Shown: one piece after another, positions 7,750-15,243 of the stretch
Layout of the letters: every line of letters begins with the position of its first letter
Numbering within the stretch: position 1 is the stretch's first letter
NCBI GenBank assembly: GCA_017553405.1
Contig: JAFZME010000118.1
Coordinates: forward strand, 82,250-125,398
Reading direction: 5' to 3'
DNA from: Bacteroidales bacterium
GTDB lineage: Bacteria > Bacteroidota > Bacteroidia > Bacteroidales > UBA932
Length of the DNA stretch: 43,149 nucleotides
Notes under the pieces: model-generated
Databases searched by the model: none
What the model was told of the DNA's origin: nothing
What the model saw: the letters and a program-made list of their open reading frames with translations, nothing else
Position numbers and translations under genes: made by a program

Positions 7750-9208
7750 TGGCTTTGTACTGTTCTAATTGTTCAAAACGCTGGAATCCGCTGAGGGCCA
7801 GTTCGCTCTCAGTGTCCATATCAAAGGTGTTATATCCACGCTCACGGAAGACATCCAGAAGACGCCGGGCCCTTTTGCGGAATCCCTTATACTCTTTGTT
7901 GGCGGCCGGCGTCCAGGCGGTCTCAGCCAGGGCGAAAAGACGGGGATAGAGCATATATTCGGCGTGCTCCGGAGTGGGGATAAGTTCGGTCCAGAGGTTG
8001 GCCTGCACGCCAAGCAGATGCTCCGGGTCCATACCCTCACCCAGCGGCTCATATCCGTAGGTGAAACGAAGGGAGACCAGCTCTCCGACGGCCTTCGGCT
8101 CCTTTCTTATAAGGTCCTGATAATAATTGTAATAGCAATGGCTGTTGGGCGACATGATATAATCATAGCCACCCTCGGATGCCTTCCTGCCGCCTTCCAC
8201 CCCCCGCCAGCTCTGCACCACGGCGCCTTCAGGCACGCCGGTCTCGAGGATTTCATCCCAGCCGATAATCCTGCGGCCGTGGCTGCGGACAAACGCCTCG
8301 ATGCGGCGCACGAGATAGCCCTGAAGCTGCTTCACGTCGGTGTAGCCCTCCTCTTCCATACGAGAGCGGCAATTGACGCACTGCGACCAGGTCTTCATAG
8401 TGGCCTCATCGCCGCCTATATGGATGAAGGGGGAAGGGAATATATCCATAACCTCCGTCAGCACGGCCTCCAGCAGCTTATATGTCGCCTCGTTGCCGGG
8501 ACACAGGTCCCAGGCCCCGGTGTGAAGGCGGCCGTCGGGGAGCACGCACAGCACCTCAGGGTACGCATAACCCACCTCCATCGAGTGCCCCGGCATCTCG
8601 ATCTCCGGGATCACGGTTATATAGCGCTCGGCAGCATAGGCCACGAGCTCCTTCAGCTCTTCCCTCGTGTAATAACCCCCGTAACCTTCCGGGTCGTCAG
8701 CCGTGGTGAACTGGTATTTGCCGGCTTCCCACTCGTGATAGGTGCGTCCCTTGCGGAAGGCCGTCTTCCCTGTCAGGAAAGGATAGGCCTCGCTCTCGAT
8801 GCGCCAGCCGGCGCTGTCGTCAAGATGAAGGTGAAGCACGTTCAGCTTCAGAAGGGCCATCGCATCGATCTGCTTTTTCAGAAAATCGAGCCCTTTGAAA
8901 CTGCGCGACTCGTCGATCATCAGGCCGCGATACCTCAGGCGCGGATAGTCGAAGATGGTCCCTGTCGGGAGCTCTCCGAGTGCCTTCAACTGCTCCAGGG
9001 TTTTCCCGGCGCGAAAACGGCCTTCCGGAGTAAGCGCTTCTATTTTCGCACGGCCCTTTGTAAAGCTTATCCTATAAGCCTCCTGCCGCTGCCAGGGTTC
9101 CAGAGAGGCCACGGCCTTCTTGAAGCACACGTGACTTTTCTCCGGGGAATATTCAACCGGAGCGGGAATAAGGCCGAGGGCGAGGACCAGTGTAAGAAGG
9201 AGTCTCAC
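7733..9208 (-). CDS. GH20 beta-N-acetylhexosaminidase, exported
   Basis: A 491-residue enzyme that removes terminal beta-linked GlcNAc or GalNAc by substrate-assisted catalysis. The catalytic pair is D267-E268 in HIGGDEAT. Other GH20 landmarks are LIPAPVEY at the start of the N-terminal domain, YRGLMIDESRSF (93-104), HLHLDDSAGWRIE (126-138) and PEIEMPGHS (201-209). A GTG start at 9208 is chosen because it overlaps the stop of the upstream phosphodiester glycosidase gene (GTGA) and begins a short hydrophobic signal sequence. No lipobox cysteine is evident, so a soluble periplasmic enzyme is likely. In context it would act on oligosaccharides imported by the SusCD pair. Confidence 0.93.
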   Translation of the reverse strand: MRLLLTLVLALGLIPAPVEYSPEKSHVCFKKAVASLEPWQRQEAYRISFTKGRAKIEALTPEGRFRAGKTLEQLKALGELPTGTIFDYPRLRYRGLMIDESRSFKGLDFLKKQIDAMALLKLNVLHLHLDDSAGWRIESEAYPFLTGKTAFRKGRTYHEWEAGKYQFTTADDPEGYGGYYTREELKELVAYAAERYITVIPEIEMPGHSMEVGYAYPEVLCVLPDGRLHTGAWDLCPGNEATYKLLEAVLTEVMDIFPSPFIHIGGDEATMKTWSQCVNCRSRMEEEGYTDVKQLQGYLVRRIEAFVRSHGRRIIGWDEILETGVPEGAVVQSWRGVEGGRKASEGGYDYIMSPNSHCYYNYYQDLIRKEPKAVGELVSLRFTYGYEPLGEGMDPEHLLGVQANLWTELIPTPEHAEYMLYPRLFALAETAWTPAANKEYKGFRKRARRLLDVFRERGYNTFDMDTESELALSGFQRFEQLEQYKANETAH

Positions 9209-10578
9209 TTTGAGAAAAATCCGACAGTTGTCATAACGGCACGGTTGCCGCCGGTGAGGTCGTTGATGTGTCCGGTGCCTTTTACCCACATACCGGTGGA
9301 GCCGCCGCCATCGAGGTTGAGGGCGCCTACGCAGCCGAGGCCTTTCATTATGCGCGCCATTTCCAGAGTATTGGCTCCCTTGGAAGCGTCGATGCGGCCG
9401 TCGCAGATGAACAGGATTACCTTTCCTTCAGCAGTGAATCCCACTGCCGTGCGGTCGGCCAGCGTGTCCACGCCGAAAATGTCGTCGGCCCACAGCTCAT
9501 AGTTGGTGAGCCAGTGGCCGGAACTGTTTTTCTCGGCGTTGATGGGGCACTTGCCGCCTTGAAGGAGCACGGGGCCGCAGGTAATGGCGTTATATGGTGT
9601 CCAGGTGGCCGGAACGCAAGGATATGTCGTACTGCCCTCGGACTTTTTGGCCTCGCCGGCCACCGTAGGGATGGGCTGGTCGTAGACATAGACGGTCCCA
9701 TATTCCGGCGTGTAAGACCAGTACACACCCGGGACACCAGATGCATCCACGCCGAAGAGGCCGCGTGACACATAGTGCAGCTGATCGTAGGCCGATCCGG
9801 GCACTGCTCCCCAGTACTGCTTATCCACGCTGAAGTTGTCTTCGGCCACATATCGCCAGGGGGTCTGAACTCCGTCCATAATGGCAAAGCCTATGGGAGC
9901 CGTGCCGAAAATGCCGCCGTTGATTAGGACAAGGCAGTTGCTCTCGCCTTCTGCCTGCTGGTCGATGGTGGCCTTATTGCCACCACCGGGATACAGCACA
10001 CGCACGGCCACCTCCTTAGGGTCGGCTATGGCGTACCAGGCATTGAAGGCGCGGTCTTCCAACTTGTCGGTTGTCTTGTAGATTTTTACAGTCCCGGGCA
10101 GGCCGCTCACTGACACCTCGGTCCAATTGAAGCGTATGGCATCATCCGGCTCGGGACCCGGAGGGTCGTCAGGGCCAGGAGGATCGTCGGGGCCAGGGCC
10201 CGGAGGATCGTCAGGACCAGGACCGGGATCCGGCTCTGTAGCCGGCATGACAAGAGGCTCAGAATTCACTCTCAGCGAAAGATTGCCTTTCTTCCCATAG
10301 GCCTGCACGCCGAAAACATAGGTCGCCTCCGCCTCCAGACCCGAGAACTGATAGGATGTGCTGCCGGCGGGGAGGCTTGCGACAGGCTGTACGCCGGCGG
10401 AGAACACATAGTAGCCGTCTTCACCGTCCGTATTGTCCGTCCAGCTGAGTACAGCCTCCGTGGCGGAGAGCGCCTGTGCCTGGACCTCTGAGGGAGCGGC
10501 CAGCGTGACGGCCGCATTGTTCGAGCTGCCGCAGGCAATCAGTAGCGGAAGGATGAATGAGAGAATGCTATTTCTCAT
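9205..10578 (-). CDS. FN3 plus NAGPA-type phosphodiester glycosidase lipoprotein
   Basis: A 457-residue lipoprotein (lipobox ending IAC, cysteine 16). Residues about 28-112 form a fibronectin type III domain. Residues 115-146 are a Pro/Gly/Asp linker (repeated DDPPGPGP-type units). Residues about 150-457 are a phosphodiester glycosidase domain (NAGPA, formerly DUF2233). Its marks are INGGIF (219-224), FICDGR (390-395) and NLDGGGST (421-428), the signature of the mammalian uncovering enzyme that removes GlcNAc from GlcNAc-1-phosphodiesters. The substrate of bacterial members is mostly unknown. Next to GH89 and GH20 it suggests a glycan with phosphodiester-linked or otherwise modified GlcNAc. 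The start overlaps the end of the upstream gene by 11 bp, and the stop overlaps the GTG of GH20. Confidence 0.87.
   Translation of the reverse strand: MRNSILSFILPLLIACGSSNNAAVTLAAPSEVQAQALSATEAVLSWTDNTDGEDGYYVFSAGVQPVASLPAGSTSYQFSGLEAEATYVFGVQAYGKKGNLSLRVNSEPLVMPATEPDPGPGPDDPPGPGPDDPPGPDDPPGPEPDDAIRFNWTEVSVSGLPGTVKIYKTTDKLEDRAFNAWYAIADPKEVAVRVLYPGGGNKATIDQQAEGESNCLVLINGGIFGTAPIGFAIMDGVQTPWRYVAEDNFSVDKQYWGAVPGSAYDQLHYVSRGLFGVDASGVPGVYWSYTPEYGTVYVYDQPIPTVAGEAKKSEGSTTYPCVPATWTPYNAITCGPVLLQGGKCPINAEKNSSGHWLTNYELWADDIFGVDTLADRTAVGFTAEGKVILFICDGRIDASKGANTLEMARIMKGLGCVGALNLDGGGSTGMWVKGTGHINDLTGGNRAVMTTVGFFSK
10141..10236 (-). repeat. Repetitive Pro-Gly-Asp linker coding sequence
   Basis: DNA for residues 115-146 of the phosphodiester glycosidase consists of imperfect GGxCCxGG/GGATCGTC units on the plus strand, coding for PGPGPDD and PPGPDD blocks. 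Such tracts can expand or contract by slippage and act as flexible spacers between the FN3 and catalytic domains. Confidence 0.6.
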
Positions 10579-13500
10579 ATATAAGCACGTTTAATTCATA
10601 TTGTTTCAGCTCGACTGAGGAAGACCTGATGGCATTCCCATCCAGATCCTTTCCTTCGACAAAACGGTAGCCGGGGACTTCCACTTTCCCCTTCTGCCTC
10701 TTTTCGAGGGTATTGGTCACTACTACGGCCATCCTGGAGCCGCTGACATAGCTACGGGCCGTGATGGACGGATTGCTGCAGGCAATCCCGTCGGTAGCCG
10801 TGTAGCGGCCCTCGAGCAGGAGCTCGGGCCAGGCGTGACGCAGGGCGTTGATTTTGGCGAGATGGGCCTGATAGACCGGAGTCTCGTCGATGAGCCCGCG
10901 ACAGCGGAAGACCTCGATATCGTTGCGCAGACCCTTCAGGAGGGTGTTGTTGACCCTGCGGGGGACGTCGTTGTCGTCCCGCACGCAGCGGTCGCTCCAC
11001 ACCACCTCCGGGAAGGTGTAGCGGAACCACTCCGGGAAGCTCTCCGGCAGGGCGGTGAATTCCACAATATGTACGAAGTCGCAGAACTGGCTGGTGCAGT
11101 CGCTCAGCCACTCCGTGCCGAGGGCGAATTCAGGATTCTTCGCCTTGATGTGGTCGCGGATCTCCTTCAGGGCTTCGGCCTTGTAGCGGCCCGTGAATAT
11201 ATCCTGGACAGGATATTCACGCGACAGGTCCCAGTTAGGGAATTCCTCGGCCACCCCGAGCTGGTCATAGAACACGGCATCAGCTCCGTAGTCCATCGCC
11301 CTGTCGGCCCAGGCCACAAGCTGGTCCCGCCAAAGGCGCTTGCTCATATCCGCGATTACGAACGTGCGGGAATCATAATAGCCCAGCGTGGTCCCCTGCC
11401 CCGTAAACTTGTAATGCTCGGTAAACTCGCGGCCAGTGTTGTCCTTGTTGGCCACATTCGGGCCTCCACCGCTGCGATAGAAATCGCTCTCCACGTCAAT
11501 CAGGCGGCCATTGTAATAGAGCAGCAGGCGGTTACCTTTGGCGCGATATTCATCAATCGCGGCCGTCCATGCGGCATCGCCGCCCTGGGAGTCGTCAACC
11601 GTGTAGTTGGGATAGCCGTTGTCCATACCCTCCTTCCACCAGCCGAAGGCAAGCACCGCATTGCAGCCCACCGACTCGCCCACCGAGGCGATGCGGCCCG
11701 GAAGGTCGGTGTACCGGCGCAGATACTCTCCATACTGGTGCTTGAAGATGATTCTCTGCCAGCCGGTCATATCCTGCACCCACTTCGGAACATCAGAGTG
11801 CTGCCACCAGGTGTCGGCCCAGCGGCGGTAGATGCGCGATGTCGCAGTCCAGTCGCCCTTATAGGGCACGACGACCGATGCGTCGTTGGACCAGCTGTCC
11901 CCGCACATCGCATTCGGATAGCGGTAGAAGCCGGCTTCAAGATGCCTGAAGTCGTCGGTAACGTGCCCGATGCTCCCTTCATCGGGATAGGCCCGGAGAC
12001 CGTGCCAGGTCTGCTGGAGGGAGGAGTCGTGGCTGCCGAAGTAGAGGCCGTCCTGCTCTCCGACGAAGGCGAAGCAGTTGGAGGCGGCATTGCGGGGGTA
12101 CTGCAGGTCGTACTGGCGGAACTTCTGCGCCGGTGTCATATACAGCGGCCCCGGAGGCACGTCGGCAATCTTGTGGACCGGATTGTCGAAGACCTGCCCG
12201 CCGGTGTGGGTCGTGAGCAGCTTATAGTCCGCAGGTATCTGCAGGTGCCCTATCAGCGGATACTGCAGCTCGCGGATAATTGTGTGGGGTTCGCTGTTCT
12301 CAAGGGCGGCGCCGAAACGCACCATGGCCCCTTCAGTCCATATTTTCAGATGGAGGGCAAAAGCCTTGCCGCCGACCTTGTCGTAATCAAGGAACACTGT
12401 GTCGGCGACGCTCCTGAGGGACGGCTTCTCCTCCGAAGCGGTCACTTCGATCTCCTTCTGTTCAGGAGTGTTGTAATACAGGCGCCAGAGAGGCTGGCCG
12501 CCGGCATAGTCGTGTCCGCCGAAGGCCAGGTGCTGAAGGCGCCCGTCAGCATCAATTTCAACTTCAGTCTGCTGCAGCTCTCCGCGATTGCCAAGCACAA
12601 AACGGCAGATGTCGTCGTAGAGGGCCCTGTCCTGCGGCAGCGAAGACTCCGCCAGTTGGGTTAAGGCATTGGAGCCGGAATACAACGCGATGGATTTCTG
12701 TCCATAGAAACCGGCGTCTTTGTACTCTTTCATATAATAACGCAGACGCTCCTGCAGGGCGGGGACATCTTCCTCGCCGAAAATGAGCCTGCCGTCACCG
12801 TCGGGGCCTTTGCGTCCGCCCTTCATCTGGGCGGCCACTCCGGAATATTCCATTTCCAGCTCTATGCCGGCCATATCGGCCTCCTTGATGGCGGCGATGG
12901 TCTTCGCGAAGGGATGGCGGCCTTCGTTTCTGAGGTCCCAGTACCAGTTGGGCTGCATCCAGGCCTGGTCGATGCCGAGCTTCTTCCAATACTGGTAGCC
13001 CGGCCCCATATGATAGGGTATCCAGTAAAGCCCTTGTCCGGAGGCGTGGCAGTAATCGGCCAGGGCTGGCGCGATTACATCCCAGTTTTTATACTTGCAA
13101 TTGACGTCGATGTCGTAGGGAAGATATATCTCCTCCGATGTGATATAGAACCCCGAGAGCTCCAGGTGCTGCGCCTTAAGGGCAGCGAACATTTCGCGCG
13201 CGCTGTCTATATACCAGCGCAGCGCCTTCAGGCGGTCGTCGACCGAAGCGAAGTCCAGCCCGTCACCCCAGTAGGTGGTGGAGGATTGCTTATCGGAGAA
13301 GCGCTCGAACATAATGGCATCCGGAATGCCGATAATGACGCCACGCTTGCGCGACGGGGCTCCGATACGCCCGGCAACCTCTTCGCAGGCTTTATCCAAC
13401 TCCGCTACACAGCCATCCTTTCCCAGCCAGAGGTCCAACTGATACTGCCAGACATCCTTGTCGGCCGACTCTCCGGGCCCAAGGACCATGGTCCTGTTGT

Positions 13501-13735
13501 GGACCCAGTCGGAGCCTTCAAGGAAAAGGAAACCTTCGAACAGCCAGTGTTCGCTGCCGTCGGGAGCCTTCCAACTCACGTGAGGGGCGAAACGGGCGGC
13601 ATCCCATACGTGCGGCTCACGGTGCCAGTAGCCGACAAGGCTGATGTCGCGGAAGACGCGGGGCTCCTGCGAAGGGGTCTTTGCCTGGCACGCAAGGGCC
13701 AGAAACAGGGAAAGTATAAGGCAGAGTCTTTTCAT
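10568..13735 (-). CDS. DUF4855-type domain fused to a large glycosidase-like (DUF6259-like) region, lipoprotein
   Basis: A 1055-residue lipoprotein (lipobox ending LAC, cysteine 16). Residues about 25-385 are homologous to the neighbouring protein at 13732-15243 and fit DUF4855: PHVW...F.PHVSW, LFEGFLFLEG, SSTTYWG, GFYITSEE (E201/E202), MQPNWYWD and IELEMEYS (E292/E294/E296). Residues about 385-1055 resemble the DUF6259 type of glycoside-hydrolase-like TIM-barrel proteins: an N-terminal beta-rich part, then WQRIIFKHQYGE, GADAVFYDQLG and ALGTEWLSD, plausible acidic active-site residues. The family names are from memory and the activity is not known. ATG 13735 is chosen because it overlaps the upstream stop (ATGA) and gives a signal peptide. 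Two possible catalytic modules in one chain is unusual; one may only bind glycan. Confidence 0.7.
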   Translation of the reverse strand: MKRLCLILSLFLALACQAKTPSQEPRVFRDISLVGYWHREPHVWDAARFAPHVSWKAPDGSEHWLFEGFLFLEGSDWVHNRTMVLGPGESADKDVWQYQLDLWLGKDGCVAELDKACEEVAGRIGAPSRKRGVIIGIPDAIMFERFSDKQSSTTYWGDGLDFASVDDRLKALRWYIDSAREMFAALKAQHLELSGFYITSEEIYLPYDIDVNCKYKNWDVIAPALADYCHASGQGLYWIPYHMGPGYQYWKKLGIDQAWMQPNWYWDLRNEGRHPFAKTIAAIKEADMAGIELEMEYSGVAAQMKGGRKGPDGDGRLIFGEEDVPALQERLRYYMKEYKDAGFYGQKSIALYSGSNALTQLAESSLPQDRALYDDICRFVLGNRGELQQTEVEIDADGRLQHLAFGGHDYAGGQPLWRLYYNTPEQKEIEVTASEEKPSLRSVADTVFLDYDKVGGKAFALHLKIWTEGAMVRFGAALENSEPHTIIRELQYPLIGHLQIPADYKLLTTHTGGQVFDNPVHKIADVPPGPLYMTPAQKFRQYDLQYPRNAASNCFAFVGEQDGLYFGSHDSSLQQTWHGLRAYPDEGSIGHVTDDFRHLEAGFYRYPNAMCGDSWSNDASVVVPYKGDWTATSRIYRRWADTWWQHSDVPKWVQDMTGWQRIIFKHQYGEYLRRYTDLPGRIASVGESVGCNAVLAFGWWKEGMDNGYPNYTVDDSQGGDAAWTAAIDEYRAKGNRLLLYYNGRLIDVESDFYRSGGGPNVANKDNTGREFTEHYKFTGQGTTLGYYDSRTFVIADMSKRLWRDQLVAWADRAMDYGADAVFYDQLGVAEEFPNWDLSREYPVQDIFTGRYKAEALKEIRDHIKAKNPEFALGTEWLSDCTSQFCDFVHIVEFTALPESFPEWFRYTFPEVVWSDRCVRDDNDVPRRVNNTLLKGLRNDIEVFRCRGLIDETPVYQAHLAKINALRHAWPELLLEGRYTATDGIACSNPSITARSYVSGSRMAVVVTNTLEKRQKGKVEVPGYRFVEGKDLDGNAIRSSSVELKQYELNVLIYEK

Positions 13736-15243
13736 TTTTTCAAGGGAGAATCGACTATAAAGGTACAAATTTCCCGGAACATCGCCTGGTCGTCGGGATC
13801 GGTGGAGGTTGCGAGCTGGCACCAGGCGTCGGTGCCGGAATACACGGCAACGGGCAACTGCCCGTACAGGCCGGTATCCTTATATGCATTCATATACTCT
13901 CTCACCCTGGAGCGAAGCAGGGGGACATCCTTCGCATAGAAGGTCGGAGTCCCGCTGCCATCGGGGGCGGAACGCCCGTCGGCCATCACGGAAGCCACAA
14001 GGGAATATTCGAATTCCAGTTCAATCCCCATCCTGTATTGCTTCAGGGCCTGTTTTGTGTCCACAAGAGGATGCGAGACGGAATCGTGGTCCCAGTAGTA
14101 ATTGGGCTGCATAAACACGCCGTCAAAGCCAAGCTGACGCCAGACGCGGTGGCCCGGAGCGAGATGATAGGGAACCCACCACAGGCCCTCGTTGCAGGCG
14201 TGGGCGTAGGATGCCGCCCATGGCACCAGCTCCTCCCAGCGCTTATACTGGCTGTTCCAAGTGTCGCCGCTGTCGTAGGACAGCCCGGCCGCTTCATAGA
14301 AAGCGGGGGCCAGGTGCAGCTCCTCGCTAAGGATATAGAATCCCGCCAGCTCCACGTGCTGCAGCTCAAGCTGATAGAAGCGCTCGCGACAGCTGTCCAT
14401 ATACCAGCGGTAGGCCGCCTCCTGGTCCTCCGTCAGGGAGAAATCGAGCACCTTGCCGTCCAAAGAACCCCAGTAGGTAGTAGAAGAAGTCCTGTCGCTG
14501 AAATATTGGAACATTATGGGATCCGGCAGGCTCATCACCACATAGCGCGGACGGGGCGGCGTGCCCGCAGCGGCTATTGCCGCATCAAGCTGCTTCAGGG
14601 CCCCGTCGTCGCCCAGCCAGGCGTCCAACAGATCCTCCCAGGCCTCCTTGCCGGCCGAGGTCCGCCCGTTGGCGATGCAGTAGGACTGCCCGCGGCGGCC
14701 GTTGAACCCGTCGATGCACAGGAAGGCGTCAAAGAGCCACTTCCCGTCGTAACTCACGTGAGAGGCGAAGCGCTCTGCCGTCCAGACGGGCGGGTTGGCG
14801 TTGTGCCACCCCATCGTGACAAGCGACAGGTCGGCGAAGGTCGGCGGCTTGCTGCGCGCCCTTTCCCAGTCATAGAGACCGTCGGGGCCTTTGAGCGTTG
14901 AGAACTGCAGCGTCTGGACCGGTCCTTCCTCCCCGCCGGACCCGATGCCTCTTGCGCAGAGGACATAATCCGTGAGGGGCTCAAGGTCGTTTATGGTGAA
15001 ACACAGCTGAGCCGGACCTGTGTTGCCGGTTTCGACGAAAGATGTAAGTTCCCCGACTTCCGACAGCCCTACTCCGTAAGCTATACGGGCGGCATGTACG
15101 CAGCTGACCGAAAAACTCGCCTGGAAGGCATTGACCTGCAGGATATCTATCCTTATGGACGGATGGGCCGGCTGCACGGACTCCTTCTCCCGGCACGAAG
15201 CCAGAAGAAGGAGCCCCAGCAGTATGCAGGCCCTAAGGCGCAT
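13732..15243 (-). CDS. FN3 plus DUF4855-type lipoprotein
   Basis: A 503-residue lipoprotein (lipobox ending LASC, cysteine 17). Residues about 28-116 look like a fibronectin type III domain. Residues about 133-500 form a DUF4855-type domain, paralogous to the N-terminal part of the next gene. Shared landmarks are WLFDAFLCIDG (169-179), LPDPIMF then SSTTYWG (239-259), GFYILSEEL (301-309, E307/E308), MQPNYYWD (378-385) and IELEFEYS (407-414, E408/E410/E412). The conserved acidic positions would fit a retaining TIM-barrel hydrolase, but this is inference. ATG at 15243 shares one base with the stop of the upstream gene (TGATG), and its own stop overlaps the next start by 4 bp, so translation is tightly coupled. 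Confidence 0.72.
   Translation of the reverse strand: MRLRACILLGLLLLASCREKESVQPAHPSIRIDILQVNAFQASFSVSCVHAARIAYGVGLSEVGELTSFVETGNTGPAQLCFTINDLEPLTDYVLCARGIGSGGEEGPVQTLQFSTLKGPDGLYDWERARSKPPTFADLSLVTMGWHNANPPVWTAERFASHVSYDGKWLFDAFLCIDGFNGRRGQSYCIANGRTSAGKEAWEDLLDAWLGDDGALKQLDAAIAAAGTPPRPRYVVMSLPDPIMFQYFSDRTSSTTYWGSLDGKVLDFSLTEDQEAAYRWYMDSCRERFYQLELQHVELAGFYILSEELHLAPAFYEAAGLSYDSGDTWNSQYKRWEELVPWAASYAHACNEGLWWVPYHLAPGHRVWRQLGFDGVFMQPNYYWDHDSVSHPLVDTKQALKQYRMGIELEFEYSLVASVMADGRSAPDGSGTPTFYAKDVPLLRSRVREYMNAYKDTGLYGQLPVAVYSGTDAWCQLATSTDPDDQAMFREICTFIVDSPLKK

Noticed and set aside
10835-12664. Long reading frames opposite real genes, such as 10835-12664, 19650-21584 and 28513-30540 on the plus strand
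   Set aside because: They are antisense to well-supported genes, have no signal peptides, domains or promoters, and arise from high third-position GC.
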